Below the pieces are notes generated by a model. That model was not told the DNA's origin and ran no database searches. It saw only the letters and a program-made list of their open reading frames with translations. From CAZUMH01 sp964621645 (lineage in GTDB: Bacteria; Zhuqueibacterota; QNDG01; JAGLOF01): 34,762 nt of DNA. The translations under genes and the position numbers were made by a program. Shown here one piece after another: positions 14,817 through 23,814 of the stretch (position 1 is the stretch's first letter; the number at the start of each line of letters is the position of its first letter). The stretch lies in NCBI GenBank assembly GCA_964621645.1, contig CAZUMH010000027.1:1-34762 (forward strand), written 5' to 3'.

Positions 14817-16341
14817 CCATAACGGCGGCAGAGCGCCACACCCCGTAGTATCCATGAAACAAATCCGGAAGTCCTTCTCCGGTGTGGAAGTGCTGCACGG
14901 GGTGGATCTGGAAGTCCATTCCGGCCTGGTGACGGCCCTCATGGGCGAGAACGGCGCCGGGAAATCCACTCTGATGAACGTCCTGTCAGGGGTTCATTCC
15001 GACTGGAGAGGGACTCTTTTGGTCCGGGGTGAAGCGAGCCGATTCAACTCCACCGCGGCAGCAGAGGCGACCGGTATCGCCATGATCCACCAGGAACTCA
15101 ATCTGGTGCCGGGTCTGACGGTGGCCGAGAACCTCTTTCTCGGACGGGAACCGATCGGACGCTTCGGAAGCATCGATTTTGCCACCATGAATCGAAAAGC
15201 CAGGCAGGTCATGCGGCGGCTGCAATACACCCTGCCGGTCACCACCCCGGTGGAATCACTGCGGATGGGTCAGCGGCAGCTGGTGGAGATCGGCAAGGCG
15301 CTCGCGGCCGAAGCCGAAGTGCTGCTCATGGATGAGCCCACTTCCGCCCTTTCCGAACGGGAAATAGACACCCTCTTCGCGGTGATCCGGCAGTTAAAGG
15401 AAGAGAGTGTCGCCGTCGTCTATGTCTCTCACCGGCTGGAGGAAATTTACCGGATCGCCGATACCATCGCTGTTTTACGGGACGGCCGCCTGGTCCACAC
15501 AGCCGCGGCCGGATCCTTGAAACGGTCGGAACTGGTACGGCATATGATCGGTCGGCCGCAGGAACGGTTTTACAATCATGATGAAATCCGCTATAAGAAG
15601 ACCGTATGCCGGGTAAGCGGTTTCGGCTGCTCCCATCCCAGGGTGGCCAGGAAATCCCTGCTTCGTGACATCAGTTTCGAACTGAGGAAGGGAGAAATTC
15701 TGGGTGTCGCCGGACTGCTGGGATCCGGCCGAACCGTACTCCTGGAAAGTCTTTTCGGGGCCGCGCCGGGCGCCGTTTCCGGCCGGGTTGAGCTCGACGG
15801 AGAGGAACTGAATATAAAAGCTCCCGCCGCCCTCATGTCCAGGGGGATGGCGCTGCTGACCGAAGACCGGCAGAAAACCGGACTCATCCCGGGACTTTCG
15901 GTACGGGAAAACTACATGCTGTCTGCACTGATCCGGAAATCCGCCTGGGTCCCGCTGAAGATCAGAGAGGAACTGGCTGCCGTCAAGAGAGCCGCCGGAG
16001 ATCTTAATATCAGCATGGCCGATCCCCAACAGCCCATCGCTACCCTTTCCGGCGGCAACCAGCAGAAGGTGCTGCTGGCGAAATGGCTGGCCATCTCCCC
16101 CCGCCTGCTGCTGCTGGACGACCCGACCAGGGGCATCGACGTCGGCTCCAAACACGATATTTATCTGCTGCTATCCCGGCTTCGCCGTGAGGGTGTCAGT
16201 ATAATCATGACCTCATCGGAGATATCAGAGTTGCTCGCTGTTTGTGACCGTATTCTGGTGCTTCGGGATGGGTGCGCTGCCGGTATATTCAACAGGACCG
16301 AATTCACCAGGGACGCGATTCTCAAAGCGGCCTCAGGATAA
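14800..16341 (+). CDS. Sugar ABC importer ATPase (RbsA/MglA type, two nucleotide-binding domains)
   Basis: The 513-residue protein is a tandem ATPase. Domain 1 has Walker A GENGAGKST (residues 49-57), the signature region LRMGQRQLVEIGKAL and Walker B LLMDEPTSALS. Domain 2 has a degenerate Walker A (GLLGSGRTVLLES), signature LSGGNQQKVLLAKWL and DDPTRGIDVGSK. That asymmetry is normal for the carbohydrate-uptake CUT2 family. It energises uptake of a monosaccharide with the permease and binding lipoprotein encoded next. The start overlaps the GH172 gene, and the permease follows after 9 nt. The genetic context suggests a pentose, L-fucose or a furanose as cargo. Confidence 0.94.
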   Translation: MKGKNNHNGGRAPHPVVSMKQIRKSFSGVEVLHGVDLEVHSGLVTALMGENGAGKSTLMNVLSGVHSDWRGTLLVRGEASRFNSTAAAEATGIAMIHQELNLVPGLTVAENLFLGREPIGRFGSIDFATMNRKARQVMRRLQYTLPVTTPVESLRMGQRQLVEIGKALAAEAEVLLMDEPTSALSEREIDTLFAVIRQLKEESVAVVYVSHRLEEIYRIADTIAVLRDGRLVHTAAAGSLKRSELVRHMIGRPQERFYNHDEIRYKKTVCRVSGFGCSHPRVARKSLLRDISFELRKGEILGVAGLLGSGRTVLLESLFGAAPGAVSGRVELDGEELNIKAPAALMSRGMALLTEDRQKTGLIPGLSVRENYMLSALIRKSAWVPLKIREELAAVKRAAGDLNISMADPQQPIATLSGGNQQKVLLAKWLAISPRLLLLDDPTRGIDVGSKHDIYLLLSRLRREGVSIIMTSSEISELLAVCDRILVLRDGCAAGIFNRTEFTRDAILKAASG

Positions 16342-16350
16342 GGAAAAATT

Positions 16351-17601
16351 TTGGATAACGGCTCTCATAAATTATCATTGGGAGGGCGGCTGACCGCGGG
16401 CCGCATCAACGCGGCCCCCTTTCTCGGACTGCTGGCCATCTTTGCCGCCGGTGCAGCGCTCAACGGGAACATGTTTCTCAGCCTCTACAATCAGCTCAAT
16501 GTTCTGGGGAGAAACTCCATCATCGCCCTGCCGGCCGTCGGCATGACCCTGGTCATCCTGACCGGCGGGATCGATCTCTCGGTGGGGAGCATGGTTTCCC
16601 TGGGTTCGGTGATCACCGCGATGCTGCTGATGGAAAGAGGATGGAGCCGTTCCGGCTTCCTGATGCTGCCGTTCCTCGCCCTGATAACAGGATCGGCGGT
16701 CTTCGGCCTGACACGCAGAATCACCTCCGCAAACCATTTGGGGAAACTGCACCTGCCGCTCTCCTTCCTGACCGGTGCGGCCGCGGCTGCCGCCGCCGGC
16801 CTCATAATGGTCCCTCTAATCCGATCAGGATTCTCCGTGCCCGCTGTCCTCCTCTGTGTGCCGCTCGCGGGTCTCGGCCTGGGGGCCTTCAGCGGCTTTT
16901 TTATCGCCAAAAAGAACATACAGCCCTTTGTGGTCACCCTGGCCATGATGAGCGCCGTGCTTGGTCTGTCCAAAACCGTGGCCGGATCCGGGGGACGGAT
17001 CCATCCGATCTATTACGATGCAGCGGGGACCGCGGGAGCAGTGGCACCGGCGGGATTCGCCTGGCTCAACAGCAAGATCGCCTTCTTCGGAACGGAGCTT
17101 GTCCCGGTAACGGCTCTGTTTTTTCTGGCCGCAGTGATCGCAGTCCACCTGTTGCTTACCCGCTTCCGTTTCGGCCGTTATGTCTATGCCATCGGCGGCA
17201 ATGAAGAAGCGGCACGTCTCTCCGGGGTCAAAGTGGACAGGATAAAAATCGCTGTCTACGCTTTTTCTGGCTGGATATCCGCGCTGGCCGGCGTACTCTA
17301 CTGTTCCGCCTATGCCCAGGGTAAGCCGGACGCCGGCGCCAACTGGGAACTGGATGCCATTGCCGCAGTGGTTATCGGCGGCACCAGTCTCAGCGGAGGC
17401 AAAGGGTCGGTGCGTTCCACCTTGATCGGTGTCTTGATTCTGGGCTATCTGGGCAATATTCTCAACCTTCAGGAAGTGCCGGGAGAGGTGCAGGATATCC
17501 TCAAAGGGGTGATTATCCTCATTGCCGTCCTCCTGCAAAAGGGGGGAATCGTGCAATCTGTTAAAAAATATATCCATCGGCGGAAAGGGGAACAACCATG
17601 A
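16351..17601 (+). CDS. Sugar ABC importer permease (RbsC type)
   Basis: The 416-residue protein has about nine to ten membrane helices and the RbsC-type motifs IIALPAVGMTLVILTGGIDLSVGSM, YAIGGNEEAARLSGVKV, and the C-terminal AIAAVVIGGTSLSGGKGS. It starts at TTG with AAGGA 6 nt upstream; no better ATG precedes the first helix. It is about 90 residues longer than E. coli RbsC. The extra length is mostly at residues 95-165, where a cytoplasmic-looking TRRITSANHLGKLH segment and an Ala-rich helix are inserted. It overlaps the binding-protein gene by 4 nt (ATGA). Confidence 0.92.
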   Translation: MDNGSHKLSLGGRLTAGRINAAPFLGLLAIFAAGAALNGNMFLSLYNQLNVLGRNSIIALPAVGMTLVILTGGIDLSVGSMVSLGSVITAMLLMERGWSRSGFLMLPFLALITGSAVFGLTRRITSANHLGKLHLPLSFLTGAAAAAAAGLIMVPLIRSGFSVPAVLLCVPLAGLGLGAFSGFFIAKKNIQPFVVTLAMMSAVLGLSKTVAGSGGRIHPIYYDAAGTAGAVAPAGFAWLNSKIAFFGTELVPVTALFFLAAVIAVHLLLTRFRFGRYVYAIGGNEEAARLSGVKVDRIKIAVYAFSGWISALAGVLYCSAYAQGKPDAGANWELDAIAAVVIGGTSLSGGKGSVRSTLIGVLILGYLGNILNLQEVPGEVQDILKGVIILIAVLLQKGGIVQSVKKYIHRRKGEQP

Positions 17602-18551
17602 AGAATTCACTGCTGAAAGTCGCCGTGATCAGTATCTGCGGCGCCGCTCTGCTAACAGGCTGCCGCGGCGATAAGAAGGAGGGGACGTATACCATCGGTT
17701 TTTCCCAGGTGACGGTCAAGGAGCCCTGGCGGGTGGTGTTCAATGAAAATCTGCAGAAAAAAGCCGCCACCTACGGTGACCGGTTGCACCTGATCACCCT
17801 CGATGCCAATGACAAGACCGAGAATCAAGTGGCCCACATCGAAACCTTCATCCTGAAGAAAGTGGACGGCATCCTCATCTCTCCCAAAGAGGCCGCCGGA
17901 TGCTCCGCGGCGATCAAGGAGGCCATGGACGCGGGCATCCCGGTCATGGTGCTGGACCGCAACACAACCTATAAGGATTATACCGCGTTTGTCGGCGCGG
18001 ATAATTTACAGATAGGCAAAGCCGCCGGAACCTATGTCCGGGATCTGCTCGGCGGCGAGGGAAAAGCGTCGGGGATCGTCTATGAAATCTGCGGCTCACT
18101 TGCCTCTACCCCGGCCCAGGAACGCCGGGACGGATTCCACGCGGTGCTGGATCAGGAGCCCGGCGTCACAATCATCGGCGGACTGGACGGCGACTGGAAA
18201 CTGGACCGGGGCAAGGCCATTGCCCAGGATGCCCTGCAGATCCATGATGACATAGACATAATTTACGCTCATAATGATCCCATGGCCTATGGGGCCTGGC
18301 AGGCGGCCAGGGAGCTGGGTAAGGATAAGGATATCGCCTTTATCGGAATAGACGGGCTGCCGGGTGAGGGATGTCAGTGGGTAAAAAACGGCATTCTCAA
18401 GGCGACCTTTCTCTATCCGACCCCGGGCGAAAAAGCCCTGGAGCTGATGATGGATATGCTGGAAGGGAAACTGACCATTAAACGGGGTGAGTCGATACAC
18501 TTGCCCACGGCGACAATCACCGCCGATAATGTGGACGAATTCTTAAACTGA
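17598..18551 (+). CDS. Sugar ABC importer substrate-binding lipoprotein
   Basis: The 317-residue protein has a lipobox (AALLTGC, Cys near residue 22). A type I periplasmic-binding fold (Peripla_BP_4) follows: YTIGFSQVTVKEPWRVVFNENL, VDGILISPKEA, GIPVMVLDRN, YTAFVGADNLQIGKAAG, IIYAHNDPMAYGAW and IAFIGIDGLPGEG. These are the sugar-contact loops of the ribose/galactose-binding class. It captures the sugar outside the inner membrane for the permease and ATPase encoded just upstream. The ligand is not predictable by eye. The stop overlaps the next start by one base (TGATG). Confidence 0.93.
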   Translation: MKNSLLKVAVISICGAALLTGCRGDKKEGTYTIGFSQVTVKEPWRVVFNENLQKKAATYGDRLHLITLDANDKTENQVAHIETFILKKVDGILISPKEAAGCSAAIKEAMDAGIPVMVLDRNTTYKDYTAFVGADNLQIGKAAGTYVRDLLGGEGKASGIVYEICGSLASTPAQERRDGFHAVLDQEPGVTIIGGLDGDWKLDRGKAIAQDALQIHDDIDIIYAHNDPMAYGAWQAARELGKDKDIAFIGIDGLPGEGCQWVKNGILKATFLYPTPGEKALELMMDMLEGKLTIKRGESIHLPTATITADNVDEFLN

Positions 18552-19555
18552 TGACGAGTGAACCCTTTCGTTGGGGCCTTATCGGACCGGGCCGGATCGC
18601 CCACCAGTTCGCCCGGGGGCTCTTGGCGGTCAAAAATGCTGAATTATACGGGATCGCCAGTCGCAGTGAAGAAAGGGCGGCGGCTTTTGCCCGGACCTAT
18701 CAGGCGGAAAAGGCCTACGCTTCGTATCAGACCCTGGTGGAGGATCCCAACGTGGATGCGGTCTACATCGCCACACCGCACCGCTTCCACTATGAACAGG
18801 CGCTTCTCTGCCTGAAGGCCGGCAAGGCGGTGCTCTGTGAGAAGCCCCTGACGGTAAATGTCCCCCAGGCTTCCATTCTCATCAAGGCCGCCCGGGAAAA
18901 ACGGCTCTTCCTCATGGAAGCTCTCTGGACCCGCTTCCTGCCGATCTATCAGACCGTGCGTCAATGGCTTGATGAAAAACGTATCGGTGAGCCGGAGCTG
19001 TTCACATCGACGTTTGGATTTAAGGCCCCTGTGGATATCGAGGGCCGGCTGTATAATCCTGAACTTGCCGGCGGCGCCCTCCTCGACATCGGCATATACA
19101 ACCTGTCCGTGTCCCAGTGGATCATGAATGCGGATCCCGTGAGGGTGACAGCGGCCGGCCATATCGGATTTTCCGGTGTGGATGAGACCACTGCCGCCAG
19201 TCTTTATTATAAAAACGGGACGATTTCCCAGTTCGTCTGCACCATCAAGGCTGATACCCCCAACCAGTTCGTCATGTACGGAGATAAAGGAAGCATTCAT
19301 ATTCATGCCCCTTTTTGGGCCGGAACCGAAGCCTCGCTGCTCACGGAAGATCATGTTGAAACCGTCAAAGGCCCCTTCCGTGCCACTGGATTCGAGTACG
19401 AGATTGAAGAAGCAATGTCCTGTATCCGGGCCGGTCGCCCGGGCAGCCGCATCATGCCCCTGGCCCGAACCCTGTCGACGCTGCAGGTCATGGACGACAT
19501 CCGCCGTCAGATAGGTCTGGCCTATCCATTTGAAAAGGAGGATGGCAGAGGGTGA
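18551..19555 (+). CDS. Gfo/Idh/MocA-family oxidoreductase
   Basis: The 334-residue protein has an N-terminal Rossmann fold (RWGLIGPGRIAHQFARGL), the family motif CEKPLTVN with its catalytic lysine near residue 98, and a C-terminal alpha/beta domain (GGALLDIGIYNLSVSQWI). It has no signal peptide, so it works in the cytoplasm with NAD(P). It most resembles the glucose-fructose oxidoreductase/dihydrodiol dehydrogenase branch. It is translationally coupled to the binding lipoprotein gene, so it probably oxidises or reduces the imported sugar or a derivative. The specific substrate is unknown. Confidence 0.9.
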   Translation: MTSEPFRWGLIGPGRIAHQFARGLLAVKNAELYGIASRSEERAAAFARTYQAEKAYASYQTLVEDPNVDAVYIATPHRFHYEQALLCLKAGKAVLCEKPLTVNVPQASILIKAAREKRLFLMEALWTRFLPIYQTVRQWLDEKRIGEPELFTSTFGFKAPVDIEGRLYNPELAGGALLDIGIYNLSVSQWIMNADPVRVTAAGHIGFSGVDETTAASLYYKNGTISQFVCTIKADTPNQFVMYGDKGSIHIHAPFWAGTEASLLTEDHVETVKGPFRATGFEYEIEEAMSCIRAGRPGSRIMPLARTLSTLQVMDDIRRQIGLAYPFEKEDGRG

Positions 19556-19613
19556 TGCACGGTATTCACTGGACCCGTTATTGATTGAGTAGAAAAGACA
19601 AGAGGGAATTGCC

Positions 19614-22016
19614 ATGAAGATCAAAAATATCGCCGCTTCTCTACTGGTTATCCTCATGACGGCCGGATGCGCCAGAAAACCGGCTGATTATCCCATTAAA
19701 CCGGTTCCTTTTACCGAAGTAACAGTGAATGATGCCTTTTGGGGGGCCCGGATCGAAACCAACCGGGCGGTGACCATCCCCCATGCCTTCAAGAAATGTG
19801 AGGAAAACGGCCGGCTCGATAACTTCGCCGCCGCCGGCGGACTCATCGACAAGCCCTATCAGGGGATCTATCCCTTTGACGATACGGACGTCTATAAGAC
19901 GCTGGAAGGGGCCTCCTACGCCCTGATGGTCAAACCCGATCCAAAACTCGAGGCCTACCTGGACAGTGTGATCACCCTGATCGCTGCGGCCCAGGAGGAC
20001 GACGGCTATCTCTATACGGTCAGGACGTTAAAATGCGACCGCCTGAAACGATGGTATGGAGAGAAACGATGGGGCCGGCTCAGCGGCAGCCATGAACTCT
20101 ACGACGCCGGGCATCTGTTTGAGGCCGCGGCCGCCCACTATCAGGCCACGGGCAAACGGAACCTGCTGGATGTGGCGCTGAAATATGCCGATCTCATCGA
20201 CCGGACCTTCGGACCGGGCAAACTGGAAAAGCCGCCGGGACATCAGGTCATCGAAATGGGGCTGGTCAAACTCTACCGGGTCACCGGGGACGACAAGTAT
20301 CTCAAACTGGCGAAATATTTTTTGGACATTCGGGGCAGATCCATCAACGGCAGGAAACTGGGCGGTGAATACAATCAGGATCACAAACCGGTAGTGGAGC
20401 AGGATGAAGCGGTCGGCCATGCCGTCCGGGCCGGATATATGTATTCAGGGATGGCTGACATCGCGGCCATTACCGGGGATAAATCCTACACCCGCGCTAT
20501 TGACAGACTCTGGGAAAACGTGGCTGGGAAGAAACTGTACCTCACCGGAGGGATCGGCGCCACCGGATCAAATGAGGGATTCAGCGGCAACTATGACCTC
20601 CCCAACATGAGCGCCTATAACGAGACCTGCGCTTCCATCGCCAACGTGTTCTGGAACGAACGGCTCTTTCTTCTGCACGGTGACAGCCGCTACATCGATG
20701 TCCTGGAAAGGACCCTCTATAACGCCCTGCTCTCCGGAGTCTCACTGGATGGGACCCATTTCTTTTATCCCAATCCCCTGGAATCTATCGGTCAGCACCA
20801 GCGGGCCGAGTGGTTCGGCTGCGCCTGCTGTCCCGGCAATGTGACCCGTTTCATGGCTTCTGTGCCGGGATATGTCTACGCTGTCCGCGATCATGATCTT
20901 TATGTCAACCTCTATCTGTCCAACGAGGCGAAAATTCCTCTATCTGATCAGACAGTAAAAATATCCCAGGAGACCAAGTATCCCTGGGAAGGGAACATCG
21001 TGCTCTCCGTCCGCCCCGAGAAGGAGAACAGCTCCTTCTCCATCCTGCTGAGAATCCCGGGCTGGGCCCGGGGGAACCCCCTCGCTACGGATCTCTACTC
21101 GTATATGAATGACACCCCCGCCGACATTACTGTTGATGTGAATGGTGAAAAACAGCAGCTTCAACTGCAAAACGGCTATTTGCGTCTCAGCCGCCGCTGG
21201 AAAGACGGTGATCGGGTACTGCTGAACCTGCCCATGCTTACCCGGCGGGTAACCGCTATTGACAGTGTGGCTGCGGATAGAGGCCGGGTGGCCCTAGAGC
21301 GCGGGCCCCTGGTATATTGTGCGGAATTCCCGGACAATAAGGATGGCAAGGTCCGGAACCTGCTGCTGCCGGATGAATCCACCCTTACGGCCGCCTTCAA
21401 TCCCAATCTGCTCCAGGGGATGACCATGATCAAGGGACGGGCCCTGGCCTATAAGAAAGATGCGAATGATCAGCTCTCTCATACTGAACAGGATATTGCT
21501 CTTATCCCCTATTACGCCTGGGCTCACCGCGGCAGAGGCGAGATGGAAGTATGGCTGGCCAGGGAAGAAGCGGCCGTACGGCCGGCCGGTCTCCCCACCT
21601 TGGCCTCCACCAGCCGGGTCAGCGCCTCCTTCGGTCAAAATCCTCAGGCGGTCAATGACCTGCAGGAGCCCGGCTCATCGAATGATCATGAGGTGCCCTT
21701 CTTCCATTGGTGGCCGCAGAAAGGCACCACCGAGTGGATCCAGTATGATTTTAAGCAGCCCGAGGAGGTATCCACCGTGGAGGTGTACTGGTTCGATGAT
21801 ACGGGCCGGGGCGAGTGCCGGCTGCCCGCCTCCTGGCGCATCCTCTATAAGGAGCATGGCCAGTGGAAACCGGCCTACAGTCCGGATCGCTATCCTATTG
21901 AAAAGGACCGGTTCAACAAGATTGTCTTTGAAACCTTCCGGACCAGCTCGGTCCGGCTGGAAGTGACCTCACAGCAAGGCTGGGCAGGCGGTATTCATGA
22001 ATGGAAGATCAAATAA
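19614..22016 (+). CDS. GH127 beta-L-arabinofuranosidase lipoprotein with C-terminal F5/8-type domain
   Basis: The 800-residue protein has a lipobox (LLVILMTAGC), so it is anchored in a membrane. The GH127 (DUF1680) alpha/alpha barrel carries all the catalytic-site residues known from the Bifidobacterium enzyme HypBA1, with matching spacing: Glu321, Glu337 and Cys339 (in YNETCAS), and Cys405-Cys406 (in CACCPGN). In HypBA1 the first cysteine of the CC pair is the nucleophile and zinc holds the site. Residues about 665-800 (VYWFDDTGRGECRLPASWRI onward) look like a discoidin/F5-8C carbohydrate-binding domain. The enzyme would release L-arabinofuranose. It lies 58 nt after the oxidoreductase gene, and the next start lies 22 nt after its stop. 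Confidence 0.94.
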   Translation: MKIKNIAASLLVILMTAGCARKPADYPIKPVPFTEVTVNDAFWGARIETNRAVTIPHAFKKCEENGRLDNFAAAGGLIDKPYQGIYPFDDTDVYKTLEGASYALMVKPDPKLEAYLDSVITLIAAAQEDDGYLYTVRTLKCDRLKRWYGEKRWGRLSGSHELYDAGHLFEAAAAHYQATGKRNLLDVALKYADLIDRTFGPGKLEKPPGHQVIEMGLVKLYRVTGDDKYLKLAKYFLDIRGRSINGRKLGGEYNQDHKPVVEQDEAVGHAVRAGYMYSGMADIAAITGDKSYTRAIDRLWENVAGKKLYLTGGIGATGSNEGFSGNYDLPNMSAYNETCASIANVFWNERLFLLHGDSRYIDVLERTLYNALLSGVSLDGTHFFYPNPLESIGQHQRAEWFGCACCPGNVTRFMASVPGYVYAVRDHDLYVNLYLSNEAKIPLSDQTVKISQETKYPWEGNIVLSVRPEKENSSFSILLRIPGWARGNPLATDLYSYMNDTPADITVDVNGEKQQLQLQNGYLRLSRRWKDGDRVLLNLPMLTRRVTAIDSVAADRGRVALERGPLVYCAEFPDNKDGKVRNLLLPDESTLTAAFNPNLLQGMTMIKGRALAYKKDANDQLSHTEQDIALIPYYAWAHRGRGEMEVWLAREEAAVRPAGLPTLASTSRVSASFGQNPQAVNDLQEPGSSNDHEVPFFHWWPQKGTTEWIQYDFKQPEEVSTVEVYWFDDTGRGECRLPASWRILYKEHGQWKPAYSPDRYPIEKDRFNKIVFETFRTSSVRLEVTSQQGWAGGIHEWKIK

Positions 22017-22038
22017 TCAGCGGGACCGGAGTCTTTTC

Positions 22039-23622
22039 ATGAATCATCTGTTTGCCGGAATCGACATTTCCACCCAGAGCTGTAAACTGGTGGTGATCAA
22101 TGCGGATGACCGCACAATCATTCACATCGATTCCGTCAATTATGACGATGACCTGCCGCAGTATGACACCCGGAACGGTATTCTTCAGAATCAAGCGGAG
22201 GGAGTGTCGGAGTCCGATCCCCGCATGTGGATCGACGCGGTAAATCTTGTCTTTGAACGATTCGTCAAAACCGGCATTGAGCCGGATTCCATCCGGGAGA
22301 TAGCCGTTTCGGGACAGCAGCACGGACTGGTCGCTCTGGATGAAAAAGGTAATCTGGCCCGTCCGGCCAGCAAGCTCTGGAATGATTTTTCCACTTCCGA
22401 AGAATGCCGCCTCCTCACGGAGAAAATCGGCGGAACCGAGGCCATGATCGCCGAGGTCGGCAACACCCAGCGCCCCGGCTATACGGCAGGCAAGATCTAT
22501 CACTTTCTGCGCCACGAACCCGAAGCCTATAAAAGAACCGCCGTGTTTCTGCTGGTGCATAATTATATTAACTGGTACCTGACAGGCGGTGTCTGTCTGA
22601 TGGAACCGGGGGACGTTTCCGGCACGGCGCTGTGGCATCCGGAGAAACAGGCTTGGTCGGAACAGGTGATCCGGGCCATCGATCCCTCCCTCCAGGCCAG
22701 GCTGCCGCAGGTGCGGCCCTCCTCCCAGTCCATCGGCAGAATTTCGGATGATCTGGTGCGGCGTTTCGGATTCGCCCCGGACTGCCTGATCGATTCCGGA
22801 TCAGGGGACAACATGTACGGCGCCGTCGGTACCGGGAACGTGAGATCCGGTATTGTCACCCTCAGTCTGGGCACTAGCGGCACGGCCTATTCTTTCATGG
22901 AAAAAGCATTCATTGATCCGGCCGGCGAGATCGCCGCCTTCTGCGATGCCACCGGGCATCATCTGCCCCTCCTCTGCGTCTCCAACATGGCCGGCGGCTA
23001 TAATGATGTGCTCAGTACATTTCAGCTGGATCATAATCAATTCGTGGATATTGTCAATAAAACCCACCCCGGAAACGGGGGCCGGCTCATCATCCCCTGG
23101 TATGAGGGCGAACGCACCCCTGATCTGCCCCGGGCCGCTCCGATCTATTTCGGCTTCGGCCTGGATGATTTCACCCGGGAATACCTGTGCCGGGGTGTGC
23201 TGGAAGGGCATGTACTGAATATCTATCAGGGATTCCGCCGCCTGCCCGTTACAGTGGATGAAATCCGTCTCACCGGCGGGCTCTCTCAATCCGCAGCCTG
23301 GTGTCAAACCATCGCGGATATTTTTGAAGCCGAGGTGATCCCCATCGAGGGTGAAGGAGCGGCCCTGGGAGCTGCCCTGCACGCCGCCTGGGTCTGGGGG
23401 CTGGAGAACGGCCGGGAGGAGCCGCTCACCGCCATTACTGATTCATTTATCAAAATAGATGAATCCAGACGATTCCGGCCTGATGCAGAGCATACCCAGA
23501 TTTACCGGAAACAGAAAGCGGTATTCGAGGCTCTCTCCAAACGGGTTCGCGGCCTGACAGGAGCGGATCCTTTTAAAAAGAGGATGGAATTGCTGGCCCG
23601 CCTCGGACGACCGCATTCTTAA
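22039..23622 (+). CDS. FGGY-family sugar kinase, xylulokinase-like
   Basis: From the ATG at 22039 (CGGAG 7 nt upstream) the product is 527 residues; an earlier ATG at 21997 overlaps GH127 and has no such site. It is a two-domain FGGY kinase: AGIDISTQSCKLVV, SGQQHGLVALD, KLWND, DSGSGDNMYGAVGTGN with the probable catalytic Asp257, LSLGTSGTAYSF and the adenine-site LTGGLSQSAAW. The best overall match is to xylulokinase, which phosphorylates D-xylulose, but L-fuculose, D-ribulose or another ketose cannot be excluded. D-xylulose-5-P is also the end product of the AraB/AraD route encoded next. It is the last gene before the internal promoter at 23730. Confidence 0.86.
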   Translation: MNHLFAGIDISTQSCKLVVINADDRTIIHIDSVNYDDDLPQYDTRNGILQNQAEGVSESDPRMWIDAVNLVFERFVKTGIEPDSIREIAVSGQQHGLVALDEKGNLARPASKLWNDFSTSEECRLLTEKIGGTEAMIAEVGNTQRPGYTAGKIYHFLRHEPEAYKRTAVFLLVHNYINWYLTGGVCLMEPGDVSGTALWHPEKQAWSEQVIRAIDPSLQARLPQVRPSSQSIGRISDDLVRRFGFAPDCLIDSGSGDNMYGAVGTGNVRSGIVTLSLGTSGTAYSFMEKAFIDPAGEIAAFCDATGHHLPLLCVSNMAGGYNDVLSTFQLDHNQFVDIVNKTHPGNGGRLIIPWYEGERTPDLPRAAPIYFGFGLDDFTREYLCRGVLEGHVLNIYQGFRRLPVTVDEIRLTGGLSQSAAWCQTIADIFEAEVIPIEGEGAALGAALHAAWVWGLENGREEPLTAITDSFIKIDESRRFRPDAEHTQIYRKQKAVFEALSKRVRGLTGADPFKKRMELLARLGRPHS

Positions 23623-23729
23623 ATAGGATTCTGCCGATCCGGCGGCTCGCGCCAGTTGGTGATATGGGACTCCTGCGTAAGGGATATCAACTGCCAGGCG
23701 GTTTTCCGGCTGATGCATCTCAGACTGAC

Positions 23730-23785
23730 AGTGAAAGCGCTTGACATTTTCTGAGATTTTACGTTCATTGTGTGTACGTTAACAG
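23730..23785 (+). promoter_or_regulatory. Copy 2 of the LacI-type promoter/operator module
   Basis: The blocks found at 11182-11237 recur with the same internal distances: AGTGAAA (23730-23736), TTGACA (23741-23746), TTCATT after a 17-nt spacer (23764-23769), and TGTGTACGTTAACA (23771-23784). The last two lie inside the identical 23-nt block at 23763-23785. Between blocks the sequences differ. In this copy the 8-bp palindrome AAGCGCTT (23734-23741) overlaps the -35 box and may be a second operator. The module ends 29 nt before the start of the LacI-family gene, consistent with autoregulation. Confidence 0.75.
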
Positions 23786-23814
23786 TCCCTCCATACCGCA
23801 AAGGATTTTAGCCG

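Noticed and set aside
18644..19657. 337-codon minus-strand frame
   Set aside because: It lies opposite the clear Gfo/Idh/MocA gene and shows no family resemblance or ribosome-binding site. The same reasoning removes antisense frames at 23779-24834 (opposite lacI) and 27695-28783 (opposite the isomerase).
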